DNA of 64,000 nt. Source: VXOI01 sp965261945. GTDB taxonomy: Bacteria; Chloroflexota; Dehalococcoidia; Lucifugimonadales; UBA3495. A model generated the notes under the pieces. The model had not been told where the DNA came from, did no database searches, and saw only the letters and a program-made list of their open reading frames with translations. Made by a program: the position numbers and the translations under genes. The number at the start of each line of letters is the position of its first letter. Positions within the stretch are counted from its first letter, which is position 1. The stretch is taken from assembly GCA_965261945.1 (NCBI GenBank), contig CBDHEF010000001.1, positions 434,001 through 498,000 of the forward strand. The letters run 5' to 3'. Below are positions 26,452-35,837 of this stretch, one piece after another.

Positions 26452-26935
26452 CCGCAACGGGAAAGAGTCTCTCGACTATTGTCGCGGAATCACTGGAAGA
26501 CCGGATGAACAAGCAAGGCTACCGTCGTCCCGGCACCTGACCGCCGAAACATTGGTATGTTTGAAACGGCTGGCTTTGGGGGCCAGCCGTTTTTGGTCAC
26601 ACTCCACCGGGCAGCTTCTACTAAACGCCGCGAATCCCTGTGTCCCTGGCTCTGCATACCCAAAACTATACGAACCTGCAGACCTATAAGACTATAAGGT
26701 CACAAGCATATAGCGTTATATAATTACAGGCCTACAAATCCGCACCCTTGCAAAACAACAACGCCATCACCCGCACGAGGTGACGCAACGGCACACGTTT
26801 ATTTGCTATCTGATCCGGCGGTAGGATAGCCATACGCCCACGAAATCTGTGTCCTACCTGGAGCGGCGAACTTCAACTCCACCCGGCTCCTGGATAAAGT
26901 GGACCTGGTCCTGACACCGATCACCGTCGGACTTA

Positions 26936-26965
26936 CAGGTGGCAGACAAATTCGTCTGCCACCTG
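26936..26965. repeat. Perfect 12-bp palindrome
   Basis: CAGGTGGCAGAC (26936-26947), spacer AAATTC, and GTCTGCCACCTG (26954-26965). No T tract follows, so it is more like an operator, recombination site or element end than a terminator. Confidence 0.75.
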
Positions 26966-27050
26966 GAACATGAGCCAGTCCGAACTTTCTTGGCAGGTTG
27001 TGAAGGAAGAGGGATGGGCCAGCCAGAGCAAACTGATGGCAGTCCTCAAT

Positions 27051-27095
27051 CAGGAGGGCGGTATCGCAGCTTGCCGGTACCGCCCTCCTGTTTTG
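27051..27095 (+). terminator. Intrinsic terminator in the parA-CRISPR gap
   Basis: A 13-bp perfect stem, CAGGAGGGCGGTA (27051-27063) with TACCGCCCTCCTG (27078-27090), a 14-base loop and a short TTTT tail. It would end transcripts running toward the CRISPR array from the left. Confidence 0.75.
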
Positions 27096-27366
27096 TGGCG
27101 CCAGGAGCGGAGGAGATCTTGAATCAGGGGTGTCGGTTGGTATCAACGACGATTAGTTTTGCCGTTCCCGTTGCCTCACCGGAACAAGGTACGGACGGAA
27201 TCGTAGACTGACTACGCACTGTGGTCTACATCGCCCTTAGCTCCGGGCCTTCCGCCCACCAACTCTGTTATAAAGGGACGAATGTGAGCATAGCCTGAAC
27301 CCAGCCCGCGATAGCATCACGCCGCCATGCCAGCACCGCATGCTGGCCGACGACTCTCCTGATCCG

Positions 27367-28132
27367 CTTCAATGGGGCCACCGCCTTTCGGCGATGGAAA
27401 GATCACCGACGAGCGCCGGAATGGACGTCAGAGTACCATGCTTCAATGGGGCCACCGCCTTTCGGCGATGGAGATCGGGTACAGCACGAAGGCCGCAACC
27501 AGTAGGATGATGCTTCAATGGGGCCACCGCCTTTCGGCGATGGAGATCCACGACCACGAGGACGAGTATGGAGATGCCTGCCATCCTTCAATGGGGCCAC
27601 CGCCTTTCGGCGATGGAGATGTGGATTTGGGTGACTACGATAGCAACGCCAATCAGGTCCTTCAATGGGGCCACCGCCTTTCGGCGATGGAGATGCGCCG
27701 CCACTGGGATACTGTCCGCCCGGATGTATGGACCCTTCAATGGGGCCACCGCCTTTCGGCGATGGAGATTAGCGTGATCCGCGCAGTGGCTATCGGGCAG
27801 GCCCGTCCTTCAATGGGGCCACCGCCTTTCGGCGATGGAGATCTGGCCGCCGCCCGCGAAGAGGGGCTGGCCTACTGCCACCTTCAATGGGGCCACCGCC
27901 TTTCGGCGATGGAGATTGGTAGTTATTGCCTCACTCTCCTATCCCCTGTAATCCCTTCAATGGGGCCACCGCCTTTCGGCGATGGAGATCCATGCTGTGC
28001 AGAGGAATCCGCTCATCCTTGTCCCCCTTCAATGGGGCCACCGCCTTTCGGCGATGGAGATGTTAGTGGCGAAAGGTGGAGGGTATTTTTCGTAATCCTT
28101 CAATGGGGCCACCGCCTTTCGGCGATGGAGAT
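27367..28132 (-). CRISPR. CRISPR array, 11 repeats and 10 spacers
   Basis: A 35-base repeat occurs at 27367, 27441, 27513, 27586, 27660, 27735, 27808, 27882, 27955, 28027 and 28098. Spacers are 36-40 bases and unique. On the minus strand the repeat begins ATCTCCATCGCCGAAAGG and ends GGCCCCATTGAAG, so it has the ATTGAA-type 3' end common in type I/III repeats. An internal hairpin (CCACCGCC with GGCGATGG, one mismatch) is present. The repeat at 27367 is degenerate at one edge, marking the leader-distal end. The leader is therefore at 28133 onward, beside cas2, and transcription runs leftward. Repeats 4-11 share an extra base that repeats 1-3 lack. Confidence 0.98.
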
Positions 28133-28326
28133 AGCTATTTGCGAATCTCTTCCGTCGTATCTTAATGTAAAAGTGCGGATTTGCACAAGAAACGATTAGT
28201 AATCCAGATGGCTGCCCAAGGTGGCTAGACTCCGTTCCCCTGTGCTCTAGCTGGGAAGCTGCGAGCGGTCCAGCTTGGCCGCTTCACCATCCCACCTCTC
28301 GCAGGACGCCGTGTGCCTGCGCCTCA
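28133..28326 (-). promoter_or_regulatory. Probable CRISPR leader
   Basis: A 194-base gap between the last conserved repeat and the end of cas2. The half next to the array is A/T-rich compared with its surroundings (CTTAATGTAAAAGTGC, GAAACGATTAGTAATCC), as leaders usually are. The assignment follows from repeat degeneration at the other end and from cas2/cas1 orientation. No promoter is certain. Confidence 0.6.
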
Positions 28327-28617
28327 TCATACTATCACCGCCGCCCGGCGGGGCAAATCCCGCGCCTTTCCCAGGGTGGTAAGGCTCTTGGTGCCCCTGC
28401 CCTCCGAGGGACCCAGGTCGACAATCAGGGCCCGGTCCTCCTTCAGATTGAGAACTTCCGTGAGGGCCTCTTCCAGCAGCACCCTTTCCTTGGGAGAGAG
28501 GTCGCAGATGAACACGGAGTATTGGGCCGGGTCGCCAAACCCGTTCATCTTCCTGTAGGTGCGGGCCAGCCGCTTGGAATCCGAGACGTCGTAGCACACG
28601 AGAAAGCGGTTGCGCAT
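28327..28617 (-). CDS. cas2: CRISPR-associated endoribonuclease Cas2
   Basis: A 96-residue Cas2 with the N-terminal strand and aspartate RFLVCYDVSDSKRLARTYRKM, followed by YSVFICDLSPKERVLLEEAL, the ferredoxin-like Cas2 fold. With Cas1 it inserts new spacers. It lies between the array leader and a truncated cas1 whose stop is only two bases upstream on the same strand. The gene itself seems intact, but without a full Cas1 adaptation should be dead. No effector (Cascade, Cas3, Cas9, Cas12) gene is in the window. Confidence 0.93.
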   Translation of the reverse strand: MRNRFLVCYDVSDSKRLARTYRKMNGFGDPAQYSVFICDLSPKERVLLEEALTEVLNLKEDRALIVDLGPSEGRGTKSLTTLGKARDLPRRAAVIV

Positions 28618-28619
28618 GG

Positions 28620-29291
28620 TTACCTCGTCCTGAATACCGGATAGGCCGGCAGCTCGCCGAGCAGGTGCCGGGACAGCAGGCGAGCCTGCATTTCCAGAAC
28701 ACGGCGATAGCTGACCGGGTAGCCGAACAGGGGATGAGTGACCAGGGTGTCCATCCGGCGCTCATAGGCCTCGATAACTCTGCGGCGGCCGTTCTGGGTG
28801 AGAGCCGTTGCGCCTCCCCGGGTGATGAAGTGCTCCGGTCCCAGTTCCCCGTTGTTGATGAGAGTCAGGCAGACGGAATCGGCAATCAGGGGACGGAACT
28901 CTTCAATCAAGTCCAGGGCCAGGGCCGGCCTGCCGTACCTGGGCTGGTGATAGAAGCCCAGGTACGGGTCGAAGCCCACCGTGAGCGCCGTGATGGTCGC
29001 CTGTTTGGTCAGCATGGCGTAGAGGAAGGAGAGGACGGCGTTCACCGGGTCCCTGGGGGGACGCCGGTTTCTGCCCCGGAAGTCGAATTCCAGGGATTCG
29101 TTCTTGATCATGCCGCGAAACTCCGAGAAATAGGTGCGGGCGGTGGCTCCCTCGATGCCCAGCAGGGTCTCCAGGGACGGGGCCGTGAGGGCCCGGTCCG
29201 CCAGGCGGTTGAGTTCCGGCAGAATGGACGGCGGCAGTTTCCGGTGATTGCGGCGCAGCATGGTGCGTGAGTTCTTTATCTTGCCGAACAC
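28620..29291 (-). pseudogene. cas1: CRISPR integrase Cas1, N-terminus lost at an IS1182 junction
   Basis: About 223 residues of the C-terminal Cas1 domain remain: FGKIKNSRTMLRRNH, then NAVLSFLYAMLTKQATITAL (catalytic helix region), GFDPYLGFYHQPRYGRPALALDL, LGPEHFITRGGATALTQNG, and YRRVLEMQARLLSRHLLGE. The N-terminal beta domain (roughly 100 residues or more) is gone. Similarity stops near 29291, where IS1182 transposase sequence begins on the opposite strand. The C-terminal motifs resemble Cas1 of Cas4-Cas1 fusion systems (type I-G/I-U), so a Cas4 part may also have been lost; that is inference. Any upstream effector genes were probably removed by the same event. Confidence 0.88.
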
Positions 29292-29296
29292 CACCC

Positions 29297-30850
29297 CTGC
29301 TCCAGTCCCACGACAAGGTGAGCGACGCCGAGGCCAAGGCCCGGGCCGACTTCGACATCCGCTGGAAGGTTGCGCTGGGCATTGAGGTGGAGGACAGGCT
29401 CTTTGCCAAGAGCACACTGCAGGTGTTCCGCGCCCAGCTGATACTGCGCGACAGGGTGCGGGAGGTGTTCGAGTCCAGCCTGCGGCTGGCCCGGGAGTCG
29501 GGCTACCTGAAAAGGCGCAGCATGAAGGTGGCTCTGGACACGACCAACATCCTGGGCCGGGGCGCGGTTAGGGACACCTGCAATCTGTTGGCCGACGGGA
29601 TCGTCAAGCTGATTCGGGCGCTGGCGCAGGTTGAGGGAGTCAGCGTCGGGAAATGGGCCAAAGCGCAGGGATATGGGCGGTACCTTGCCTCCAGCATCAA
29701 GGGAGAAGCGGCCATCGACTGGTCGGACAAGCGGGCGCGCACGGCCCTGCTGTCCGGTATTGTGGCCGACGCCGACCGGCTGCTGGAGTTGTCGCGGCAG
29801 GCGCAGGGGGAGTTGGCGGAGGACAGCGCCGGGCGTCAGCAGATAGTGGCGGCGGCGGAGTTGCTGGGGCAGTTGCTACTCCAGGACGTGGAGCGCACTG
29901 ATGACGAAGTGAGCCTCAGGGACGGGGTGAGCCGGGACCGGATGATGTCGGCGCAGGACCCGGAGATGCGCCACGGACGCAAGAGCAGCAGCAGACGCTT
30001 CGACGGACACAAGGCGGCGATTGTGGTGGACACCGACACCCAGCTGATCACCGCCGTGGAGGCACTGCCCGGCAACGCTCCGGACAACCTGGGGCGCTGG
30101 AACTGGTGTAGGCGACGCTGAGCCTGCCGAAGTACCACGCCGGTGTGCCGGTGGAGGAGGCCATGGGCGACGCCGATACCAGGCAGGCCTTCGCCGATGC
30201 GGAACGCACCCTGATTGCCCGGGCGCCGGGCCGCCCCGACCGGAAACACTTTCCGAAAGAGGACTTCCATATCGACCTGGCGGCGGGTTCCTGCACCTGT
30301 CCGGCGGGGAATGTTACCCGGAGAATCCGGCCCTCTGGTACTCGCACCGCAGCAACAGGCCGGACGCACCAACTGAAGGCGTTCCAGTTCGATGGAGCGG
30401 TCTGCGGGGTGTGCCCGCTGCGAAACCCAGTGCGTGGCCGCGGCGCCGGGCACAGGACGGACGGTGCACCTGCACCCGCAGGAGGCTTTATTGCAGCAGG
30501 CCCGGGCCCTGCAGCAGAGCGAGGCCTTTGGCGAGTACCGGCAGCGCCGGGTGGTGGTGGAGCGCCGGCTGGCGCGGCTGGTCCAGCTGGGAATCCGCCA
30601 GTCCCGCTGCTTCGGGCGCGCCAAGACGAAATTCCAGCTGTACCTGGCGGCCACGGTGGCCAACCTGAACCTGGTGGCCGCCAAGGCCGGCCTGCCCGCC
30701 AACACCGGCTGCGGTTCCAGCGTCGGCCGCGCCCTCCGTGCCGGGACCATCCGTTCCGCCCTTGAGATCGTCCCTGCGCGGCTCGCCCAAATCTTGATCC
30801 TGGCCTTGCTTACGGCGGCTTCACTACCGAAATACATCTCCCGGAATAAG
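29297..30850 (+). pseudogene. Broken IS1182-family transposase
   Basis: Transposase segments lie in three frames. The first, from about 29297 to 30115, includes ADFDIRWKVALGIEVEDRLF, LDTTNILGRGAVRDTCNLLADG and RRFDGHKAAIVVDTDTQLIT. The second, from about 30145, includes KHFPKEDFHIDLAAGSCTCPAG and the cysteine region. The third, from about 30420 to 30850, includes ERRLARLVQLGIRQSRCFGRAKTKFQLYLAATVANLNLV. Two frameshifts and loss of about the first 60 residues inactivate it. Its left edge coincides with the cas1 truncation, so element and gene share one deletion junction. No terminal repeats were recognised. Confidence 0.85.
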
Positions 30851-30971
30851 GCTTTCCGGCCAGATTTCCAGGCCCCCTCAGCCCGCAGCCGGCACCGGAG
30901 GCCCTCTCCTCGGTGGTCCGACCGGAGTGTCCGGGCGGTCTCTCCCCGTCCGTCGCCGGCACTGTCTCGGC

Positions 30972-31260
30972 CAGCCGGTCGGATGCGACCCGAAAGGCCT
31001 ACTCGGGGCAGTAGCGTCAGTTCGTGGCCTGGGCCGGCGATGTCTGCGTCCCCTGGCTGCCGGCTGCACCGGTAGAAGTCGCCGAATACCTCACGGCCCT
31101 GCTGGGGAAGGGGCGCGGGTCTTGCCACGGTGCGGCAGGCGGGGTCCGTTCTGTCCACCGGGTTACGTTCGTCGGTCAGAAGACCGGTTGTCCGAACCGC
31201 AAATATTGTCTTCGGTCGCCAAGGGTTGGCAGGCAGGCCGCGACGACAGGTACTTGGAGA
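30972..31260 (+). pseudogene. Tyrosine-recombinase N-terminal domain relic
   Basis: The + strand encodes SDATRKAYSGQ, a TAG where Trp is expected, then RQFVAWAGDVCVPWLP and VEVAEYLTALLGKGRG, which resemble the SAM-like arm/core-binding domain of phage-type integrases. The reading frame then shifts by one base and continues in a VRQAGSVLSTG-like segment and SVAKGW. No catalytic Arg/His/Tyr domain follows. It is consistent with a dead integrase from a mobile element that once carried neighbouring cargo. Confidence 0.5.
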
Positions 31261-31847
31261 CCCAGATCAACATCCTGACAGGCTTCGGCGTCCGGGATGA
31301 TCTCATCTACCAGGAGGCAGGCTGGACTTTACGCTAAAACTAGAAAAAGCAATGGATGCCATCGCTCTGGCGCGGCGCCACTTCTGGTCGGCGCCGGAGG
31401 GTCTTTCACTGTCTGTAGCTGACCCAGGTATTCAGGAACTCCCGGTCGCTCTATATCATCCGCTTGCAGATTCCCTCGCTTATGCCGCTTGAAAAGCGTA
31501 AAGTCCAGGCAGGGAGCGGCTGCTCCACGAAGCGCCCCGGCAGGCAGTAGCCGAAGACCAGGACCGACCTGGCGACACCATCGTCGTCGCCCTGTACACC
31601 GACGGCAGGGGAAGCCGCGACAATTCAGGCACGGACGGCTCCCAATAGCCCCGGCGCACTGTAGACCGGCGGGCAAACCTGATACCCGGAAACTCCCAGC
31701 CACCCCAAACCAGAAACCTGTAGAGTCCTCCACCTGCTCCACTTGAAATGCGCCCGGTCCAGGCAAGCTATTCTTGACTTCCACAAGCCCTTGCCAAACC
31801 CCGGCCCGATACCCCACACTCACCTCCACACAGCATCGGACAACGCC
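31261..31847. other. Non-coding stretch before the SNF2 gene
   Basis: No convincing gene. A short frame at about 31245-31335 (TQINILTGFGVRDDLIYQEAG) vaguely resembles a serine-resolvase N-terminus and may be further recombinase debris. Open frames elsewhere here are shadows without family features. Confidence 0.4.
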
Positions 31848-34800
31848 ATGCTCATCATGCACGCCGCCCAAGTAAAAGGAAACCTCGTCCTCTGGAGCGA
31901 GGACTCCGAACCACGCCTGACGTCGCCCGACCGGCAGCTGGATGGGAAACACTCCTACAGCGCCCAAGCCCAGGTCATAGCCGAAGCAATCGGCCTCGAA
32001 ACGGTCGACACCAGCTTCGCCAGCGCGACCGCCTGGCTGCCCAGCCGGGGCGATGCCCCCGTGCCCTCCAGCCCCATGGCCGGCCCAATGCCCGGGTCGC
32101 GGGCCAAGCCGCGCATCAGGCCATGGACCGTGACAACGCTCTGCCTGACACCGGAGCAAGCCGTCCAGCTGCTACAGACGTGGTACGGGCGACAGGTCGT
32201 GAAACCCGGCGTCGCCATCGGGACCGATCTGTCCTACTGGACCCACGCTCTGCAACTGGCGGTCTCCCTGACGGCCCGTCAGCAGTTCCTGCCCAGCTTG
32301 TCCGAACGGGGCGGACAGACCATGGCGACTTGGATTCCGGTGTTCATCGGCGAGGATGCCCACCGGCTGACCGAGCTGGCCGGACTGATGCCGGCGTCGG
32401 CCAGGGCGCTCACCGGCGCAGGGGCCACCGAACCACCGGCCACACCGGCCCAGGCGGTCCTCAGGGAGTTCATAACAACCCAGATCGACCACCTGGCCCG
32501 CGCCGGAACGGATACCGAACACCGGGCGCAACCGCAGTTCGACTCTGCCCACGACGCCTGGCTGTCCGCCCTGTGCCATACCAACCCGGAGGTCCGGAGC
32601 AACCCGGCACAGCTCCAGCAACTCCGCCGCCAGGTCGCCGAATGGCAAAGGCCCCTCGCCATCGCGGCCAACTCTCCATACCGCCTCTGCCTCAGGCTGG
32701 AGGAGCCGCCCGAACCCAGCCCAAGCGACGAGGCGCCGGCCATCCGGCAGGATGACTGGTACCTGCGCTACCTGCTCCAGCCCCACGACGACCAGAGCCT
32801 ACTGCTCCCCGCCGAGGCCGTGTGGAAAAATCGGGTCAATGGACCCCACCCGGACTTCAACCCCGCCGAGTTCCTGTTGAATTCCCTGGCCCAGGCCGGC
32901 TCAGTGTGCCCACCCATCACCGACAGCCTGAAGCGCAGGCAACCTGCCGGATACCGGTTGAACACCGAGGAGGCCTACGGGTTCCTGGAAAGCCAGGCCG
33001 TTGCGCTGCAACAGGCTGGGTTCGGTGTGCTCCTGCCCGCCTGGTGGACCCGTCAGGGCGCCAAGACCAGGCCCGGCATCCGCGCCAGGACCAAGACCCC
33101 TACCATGCAGGGCGGCTCCGGCATGACCATGACCTCCCTGATCGACCTCGACGTCGAGATGGCCCTGGGCGACGAGACCATATCCGCGCAGGAACTGGAG
33201 CAGCTCGCCGAGCTGAAGGTGCCGCTGGTGCGGTTCCGTGGCCAGTGGGTGGAAATCAACGCCGACGAAATCCGGGCGGCCGCTGATTTCTGGCGCAACA
33301 GGGAGCAGGTCAGTCTGCGGGAGGTCGTGCAGATCGGGCTGGGCGCCGACCAGCGGGCCGAGGACGACAATGTCTCCCTCGCGGCCGACGACTGGCTCCG
33401 TGATCTCCTGGAACGCCTACAGCAGAAGGGCCGGATTGAGCAGATGGACGCCCCCAAGGACTTCGCCGGCCAGCTCCGTCCCTACCAGCAGCTGGGCTAC
33501 TCGTGGCTGGCCTTCCTCAGGGACTGGGGATTGGGAGGATGCCTGGCCGATGACATGGGCCTGGGCAAGACCGTACAGGCCCTGGCCGCCCTGCAGCTGG
33601 ACCGACAGGAGGGCAACGACCGGCCCAACCTGCTGGTATGCCCGACATCCGTGATCAACAACTGGGAGCGGGAGGCTGCCAGGTTCACACCGGACCTGCC
33701 TGTGCTGCTGCACCACGGCTCGAACCGCCAGGGCGGGGCTGCCTTCCGTAACCAGGCTGACGGCCACCATCTGGTCATCACCAGCTACGGTACCATGCAC
33801 CGGGACCGGGGCCTGCTCGGCACCGTACCCTGGCGGGCGGTCATCCTGGATGAGGCCCAGAACATCAAGAACCCGGCGTCCCAGCAGGCCCGGGCCGCCC
33901 AGGGCCTCCCGGCCGACTACCGGATCGCCCTCACCGGCACGCCGGTGGAGAACCACGTCGGCGACCTCTGGTCCATCATGCAGTTCCTGAACCCAGGCCT
34001 CCTGGGTTCCCAGGCCGAGTTCAAGCGCAACTACTTCCAGCCCATTCAGACCGACCGGGACGGAGCGGCGGCGGCTCGGCTCCAGAAAGCCACCGGGCCC
34101 TTCATCCTGCGCCGACTCAAGACCGACCGGTCCATCATCGATGACCTGCCCGACAAGAACGAGACCAAGCAGTACTGCAGCCTGACCAGGGAGCAGGCAA
34201 CACTCTACCAAGCCGTGCTGCGCGAGGCGGAGACCCGGCTGGAATCCGCCGAGGGCATGAAACGCCGGGGGTCGATCCTGGACACCCTGACCAAGCTCAA
34301 GCAGGCCTGCAACCACCCCCGCCAACTGCTGGGCGACAACTCCGCCATAGCGGGCCGTTCAGGGAAGCTGGCCCGCCTGCAGGAAATCCTCGATGAGGTA
34401 TTGCCCGCCGGCGACCGGGTGCTGGTGTTCAGCCAGTTCGCCGAGATGGGAGCCATCCTGCAACAGCACGTGCAGGAGACCCACGGCCTCGAAACGTCCT
34501 TCCTGCACGGCGGCGTCACCCGGAAACAGCGGGACCTGATGGTACAACGCTTCCAGGACGACCCCGACGGCCCGCAGGTGTTCGTCCTGTCCCTCAAGGC
34601 CGGGGGATTCGGCCTCAACCTGCCCCGGGCCAACCACGTGATCCACTACGACCGTTGGTGGAACCCAGCCGTGGAGAACCAGGCCACCGACCGGGCCTTC
34701 CGCATTGGCCAGACCAGGGACGTCCACGTCCACAAGCTGATCTGCGCCGGCACACTGGAGGACCGCATCGACTTAATGATCGAAATCAAGCAGGAAACCG

Positions 34801-34901
34801 TTGACCAGGTGGTGGGAACCACCTCGGTACGGTGGCTTACCGAGCTCTCCAACGCCGAACTCCGGGACGTGCTTGCCCTCAGCGCGAGCCCGGTGGACTG
34901 A
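31848..34901 (+). CDS. SNF2-family helicase/ATPase
   Basis: A 1017-residue double-stranded DNA translocase. The N-terminal ~500 residues are the SNF2-associated (DUF3670-like) region. The RecA-like motor follows: LADDMGLGKTVQ (Walker A, about 568-578), DEAQ (668-671), TGTPVENHVGDLWSIMQFLNPG, and the C-terminal helicase lobe with VLVFSQFAEMG, SLKAGGFGLNL and DRWWNPAVENQATDRAFRIGQ. ATG at 31848 is preferred over longer in-frame starts because MLIMHAAQVKGNLVLW looks like the family N-terminus. A SWIM zinc-finger gene follows 39 bases later, a common two-gene pairing in bacteria whose role is not well defined. Confidence 0.92.
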   Translation: MLIMHAAQVKGNLVLWSEDSEPRLTSPDRQLDGKHSYSAQAQVIAEAIGLETVDTSFASATAWLPSRGDAPVPSSPMAGPMPGSRAKPRIRPWTVTTLCLTPEQAVQLLQTWYGRQVVKPGVAIGTDLSYWTHALQLAVSLTARQQFLPSLSERGGQTMATWIPVFIGEDAHRLTELAGLMPASARALTGAGATEPPATPAQAVLREFITTQIDHLARAGTDTEHRAQPQFDSAHDAWLSALCHTNPEVRSNPAQLQQLRRQVAEWQRPLAIAANSPYRLCLRLEEPPEPSPSDEAPAIRQDDWYLRYLLQPHDDQSLLLPAEAVWKNRVNGPHPDFNPAEFLLNSLAQAGSVCPPITDSLKRRQPAGYRLNTEEAYGFLESQAVALQQAGFGVLLPAWWTRQGAKTRPGIRARTKTPTMQGGSGMTMTSLIDLDVEMALGDETISAQELEQLAELKVPLVRFRGQWVEINADEIRAAADFWRNREQVSLREVVQIGLGADQRAEDDNVSLAADDWLRDLLERLQQKGRIEQMDAPKDFAGQLRPYQQLGYSWLAFLRDWGLGGCLADDMGLGKTVQALAALQLDRQEGNDRPNLLVCPTSVINNWEREAARFTPDLPVLLHHGSNRQGGAAFRNQADGHHLVITSYGTMHRDRGLLGTVPWRAVILDEAQNIKNPASQQARAAQGLPADYRIALTGTPVENHVGDLWSIMQFLNPGLLGSQAEFKRNYFQPIQTDRDGAAAARLQKATGPFILRRLKTDRSIIDDLPDKNETKQYCSLTREQATLYQAVLREAETRLESAEGMKRRGSILDTLTKLKQACNHPRQLLGDNSAIAGRSGKLARLQEILDEVLPAGDRVLVFSQFAEMGAILQQHVQETHGLETSFLHGGVTRKQRDLMVQRFQDDPDGPQVFVLSLKAGGFGLNLPRANHVIHYDRWWNPAVENQATDRAFRIGQTRDVHVHKLICAGTLEDRIDLMIEIKQETVDQVVGTTSVRWLTELSNAELRDVLALSASPVD

Positions 34902-34940
34902 AGAAGACAGCCCAAGCTCTTTTTAATAGCGGGAAGGACG

Positions 34941-35837
34941 ATGAGTTACTACGACTACGTGTACACCAAGCCAATCGAAGTCAGAGGCGGCATCCGGGCC
35001 GGGTCGAAACGCGGCGCCTTCGGCTCCAACTGGTGGGCCAAGCGGTGGCTCCAGACCCTGGAGGAGTTCCAGATCGGTAGCCGCCTTGATCGCGGCCGAT
35101 CCTACGCCCGCAGGGGACAGGTCATGTCCGTCGACATTCAGCCCGGCGGCGTCACGGCCAAGGTGCAGGGCTCCCGCAAGCGTCCCTACAACGTGAGCAT
35201 CGAGGTCCGGACCATCAGCCCACCGGACTGGGAGCGCCTCCAGGCGGCCATGGCGGAACAGCCCATCATCGCCGCCAGCCTGCTGTCGGGCCGTATGCCG
35301 GACAACATCGAGGACACCTTCCGGGTCGCCGGCCTGTCCATGTTCCCTGAAAGGCGGGGCGACCTGGAGACGGATTGCTCGTGTCCCGACTGGTCCAACC
35401 CCTGCAAGCACGTCGCCGCCGTGTATCTCCTGCTGGGCGAGGAGTTTGATCGGGACCCCTTCCTGATCTTTCGGATGCGGGGCATGGACCGGGAGGACCT
35501 GCTGGGCCCGGAGTTCCGCCGCTCCGCCCACACCCTGGAGGGACCCACGCTGCCCGCCGAGCCCCTGCCGCCGGAACCCGGGGAGTTCTGGCCCAACCCG
35601 CTGACGGCGTTGCGGGAAAAGGACCATGCGGGCCCGGCCGTCATACCCGACCTGGCTGCCGCCCTGCCCCAGCAGCTGGGCCGGTTCCCCCTCTGGCAGG
35701 GCAACCGGGAATTCGTCCCGGCAATGCAGGACATCTACCGCGCCGCTTCGCAACGGGCCGTTGAGATCCACATGGGGCCGGCGGAACCGCCTGACAACCC
35801 AGCACCGGAGAGGAGGCGGAGTAGGCAAGGGACATAA
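34941..35837 (+). CDS. SWIM zinc-finger protein, partner of the SNF2 helicase
   Basis: A 298-residue protein with a SWIM zinc finger of pattern CxCx6CxH at Cys146, Cys148, Cys155 and His157 (CSCPDWSNPCKHVAAVYLLL). The N-terminus, KRGAFGSNWWAKRWLQTLE, is typical of SWIM proteins linked to SNF2 helicases. SWIM domains bind DNA or protein, so it may target the translocase. It lies 39 bases after the SNF2 gene on the same strand with no frameshift, making this pair one of the few intact units of the accessory region. Confidence 0.88.
   Translation: MSYYDYVYTKPIEVRGGIRAGSKRGAFGSNWWAKRWLQTLEEFQIGSRLDRGRSYARRGQVMSVDIQPGGVTAKVQGSRKRPYNVSIEVRTISPPDWERLQAAMAEQPIIAASLLSGRMPDNIEDTFRVAGLSMFPERRGDLETDCSCPDWSNPCKHVAAVYLLLGEEFDRDPFLIFRMRGMDREDLLGPEFRRSAHTLEGPTLPAEPLPPEPGEFWPNPLTALREKDHAGPAVIPDLAAALPQQLGRFPLWQGNREFVPAMQDIYRAASQRAVEIHMGPAEPPDNPAPERRRSRQGT

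Larger units (their letters stand above)
26541..27366. other. Non-coding stretch between the parA remnant and the CRISPR array
   Basis: No convincing gene. An A/T-rich patch around 26675-26745 contains short CTATAAG-like words that could be a remnant of a plasmid centromere or origin, but it is too irregular to call. A 12-bp palindrome and an intrinsic terminator (listed separately) lie here. A short frame from 26969 (MSQSELSWQVVKEEGWASQS) may be a fragment of an unknown protein. Confidence 0.5.

Noticed and set aside
26939..27211. A 90-codon + strand frame in the parA-CRISPR gap
   Set aside because: It runs through a palindrome and an intrinsic terminator hairpin and has no recognisable domain.
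27372..28199. A 275-codon + strand frame with a repeated peptide
   Set aside because: It is translation through the CRISPR repeats (35-36 base repeats and spacers), not a repeat protein.
31329..32159. A 276-codon minus-strand frame before and over the SNF2 start
   Set aside because: Gly/Val-rich shadow with no motif; half of it is antisense to the SNF2 gene.
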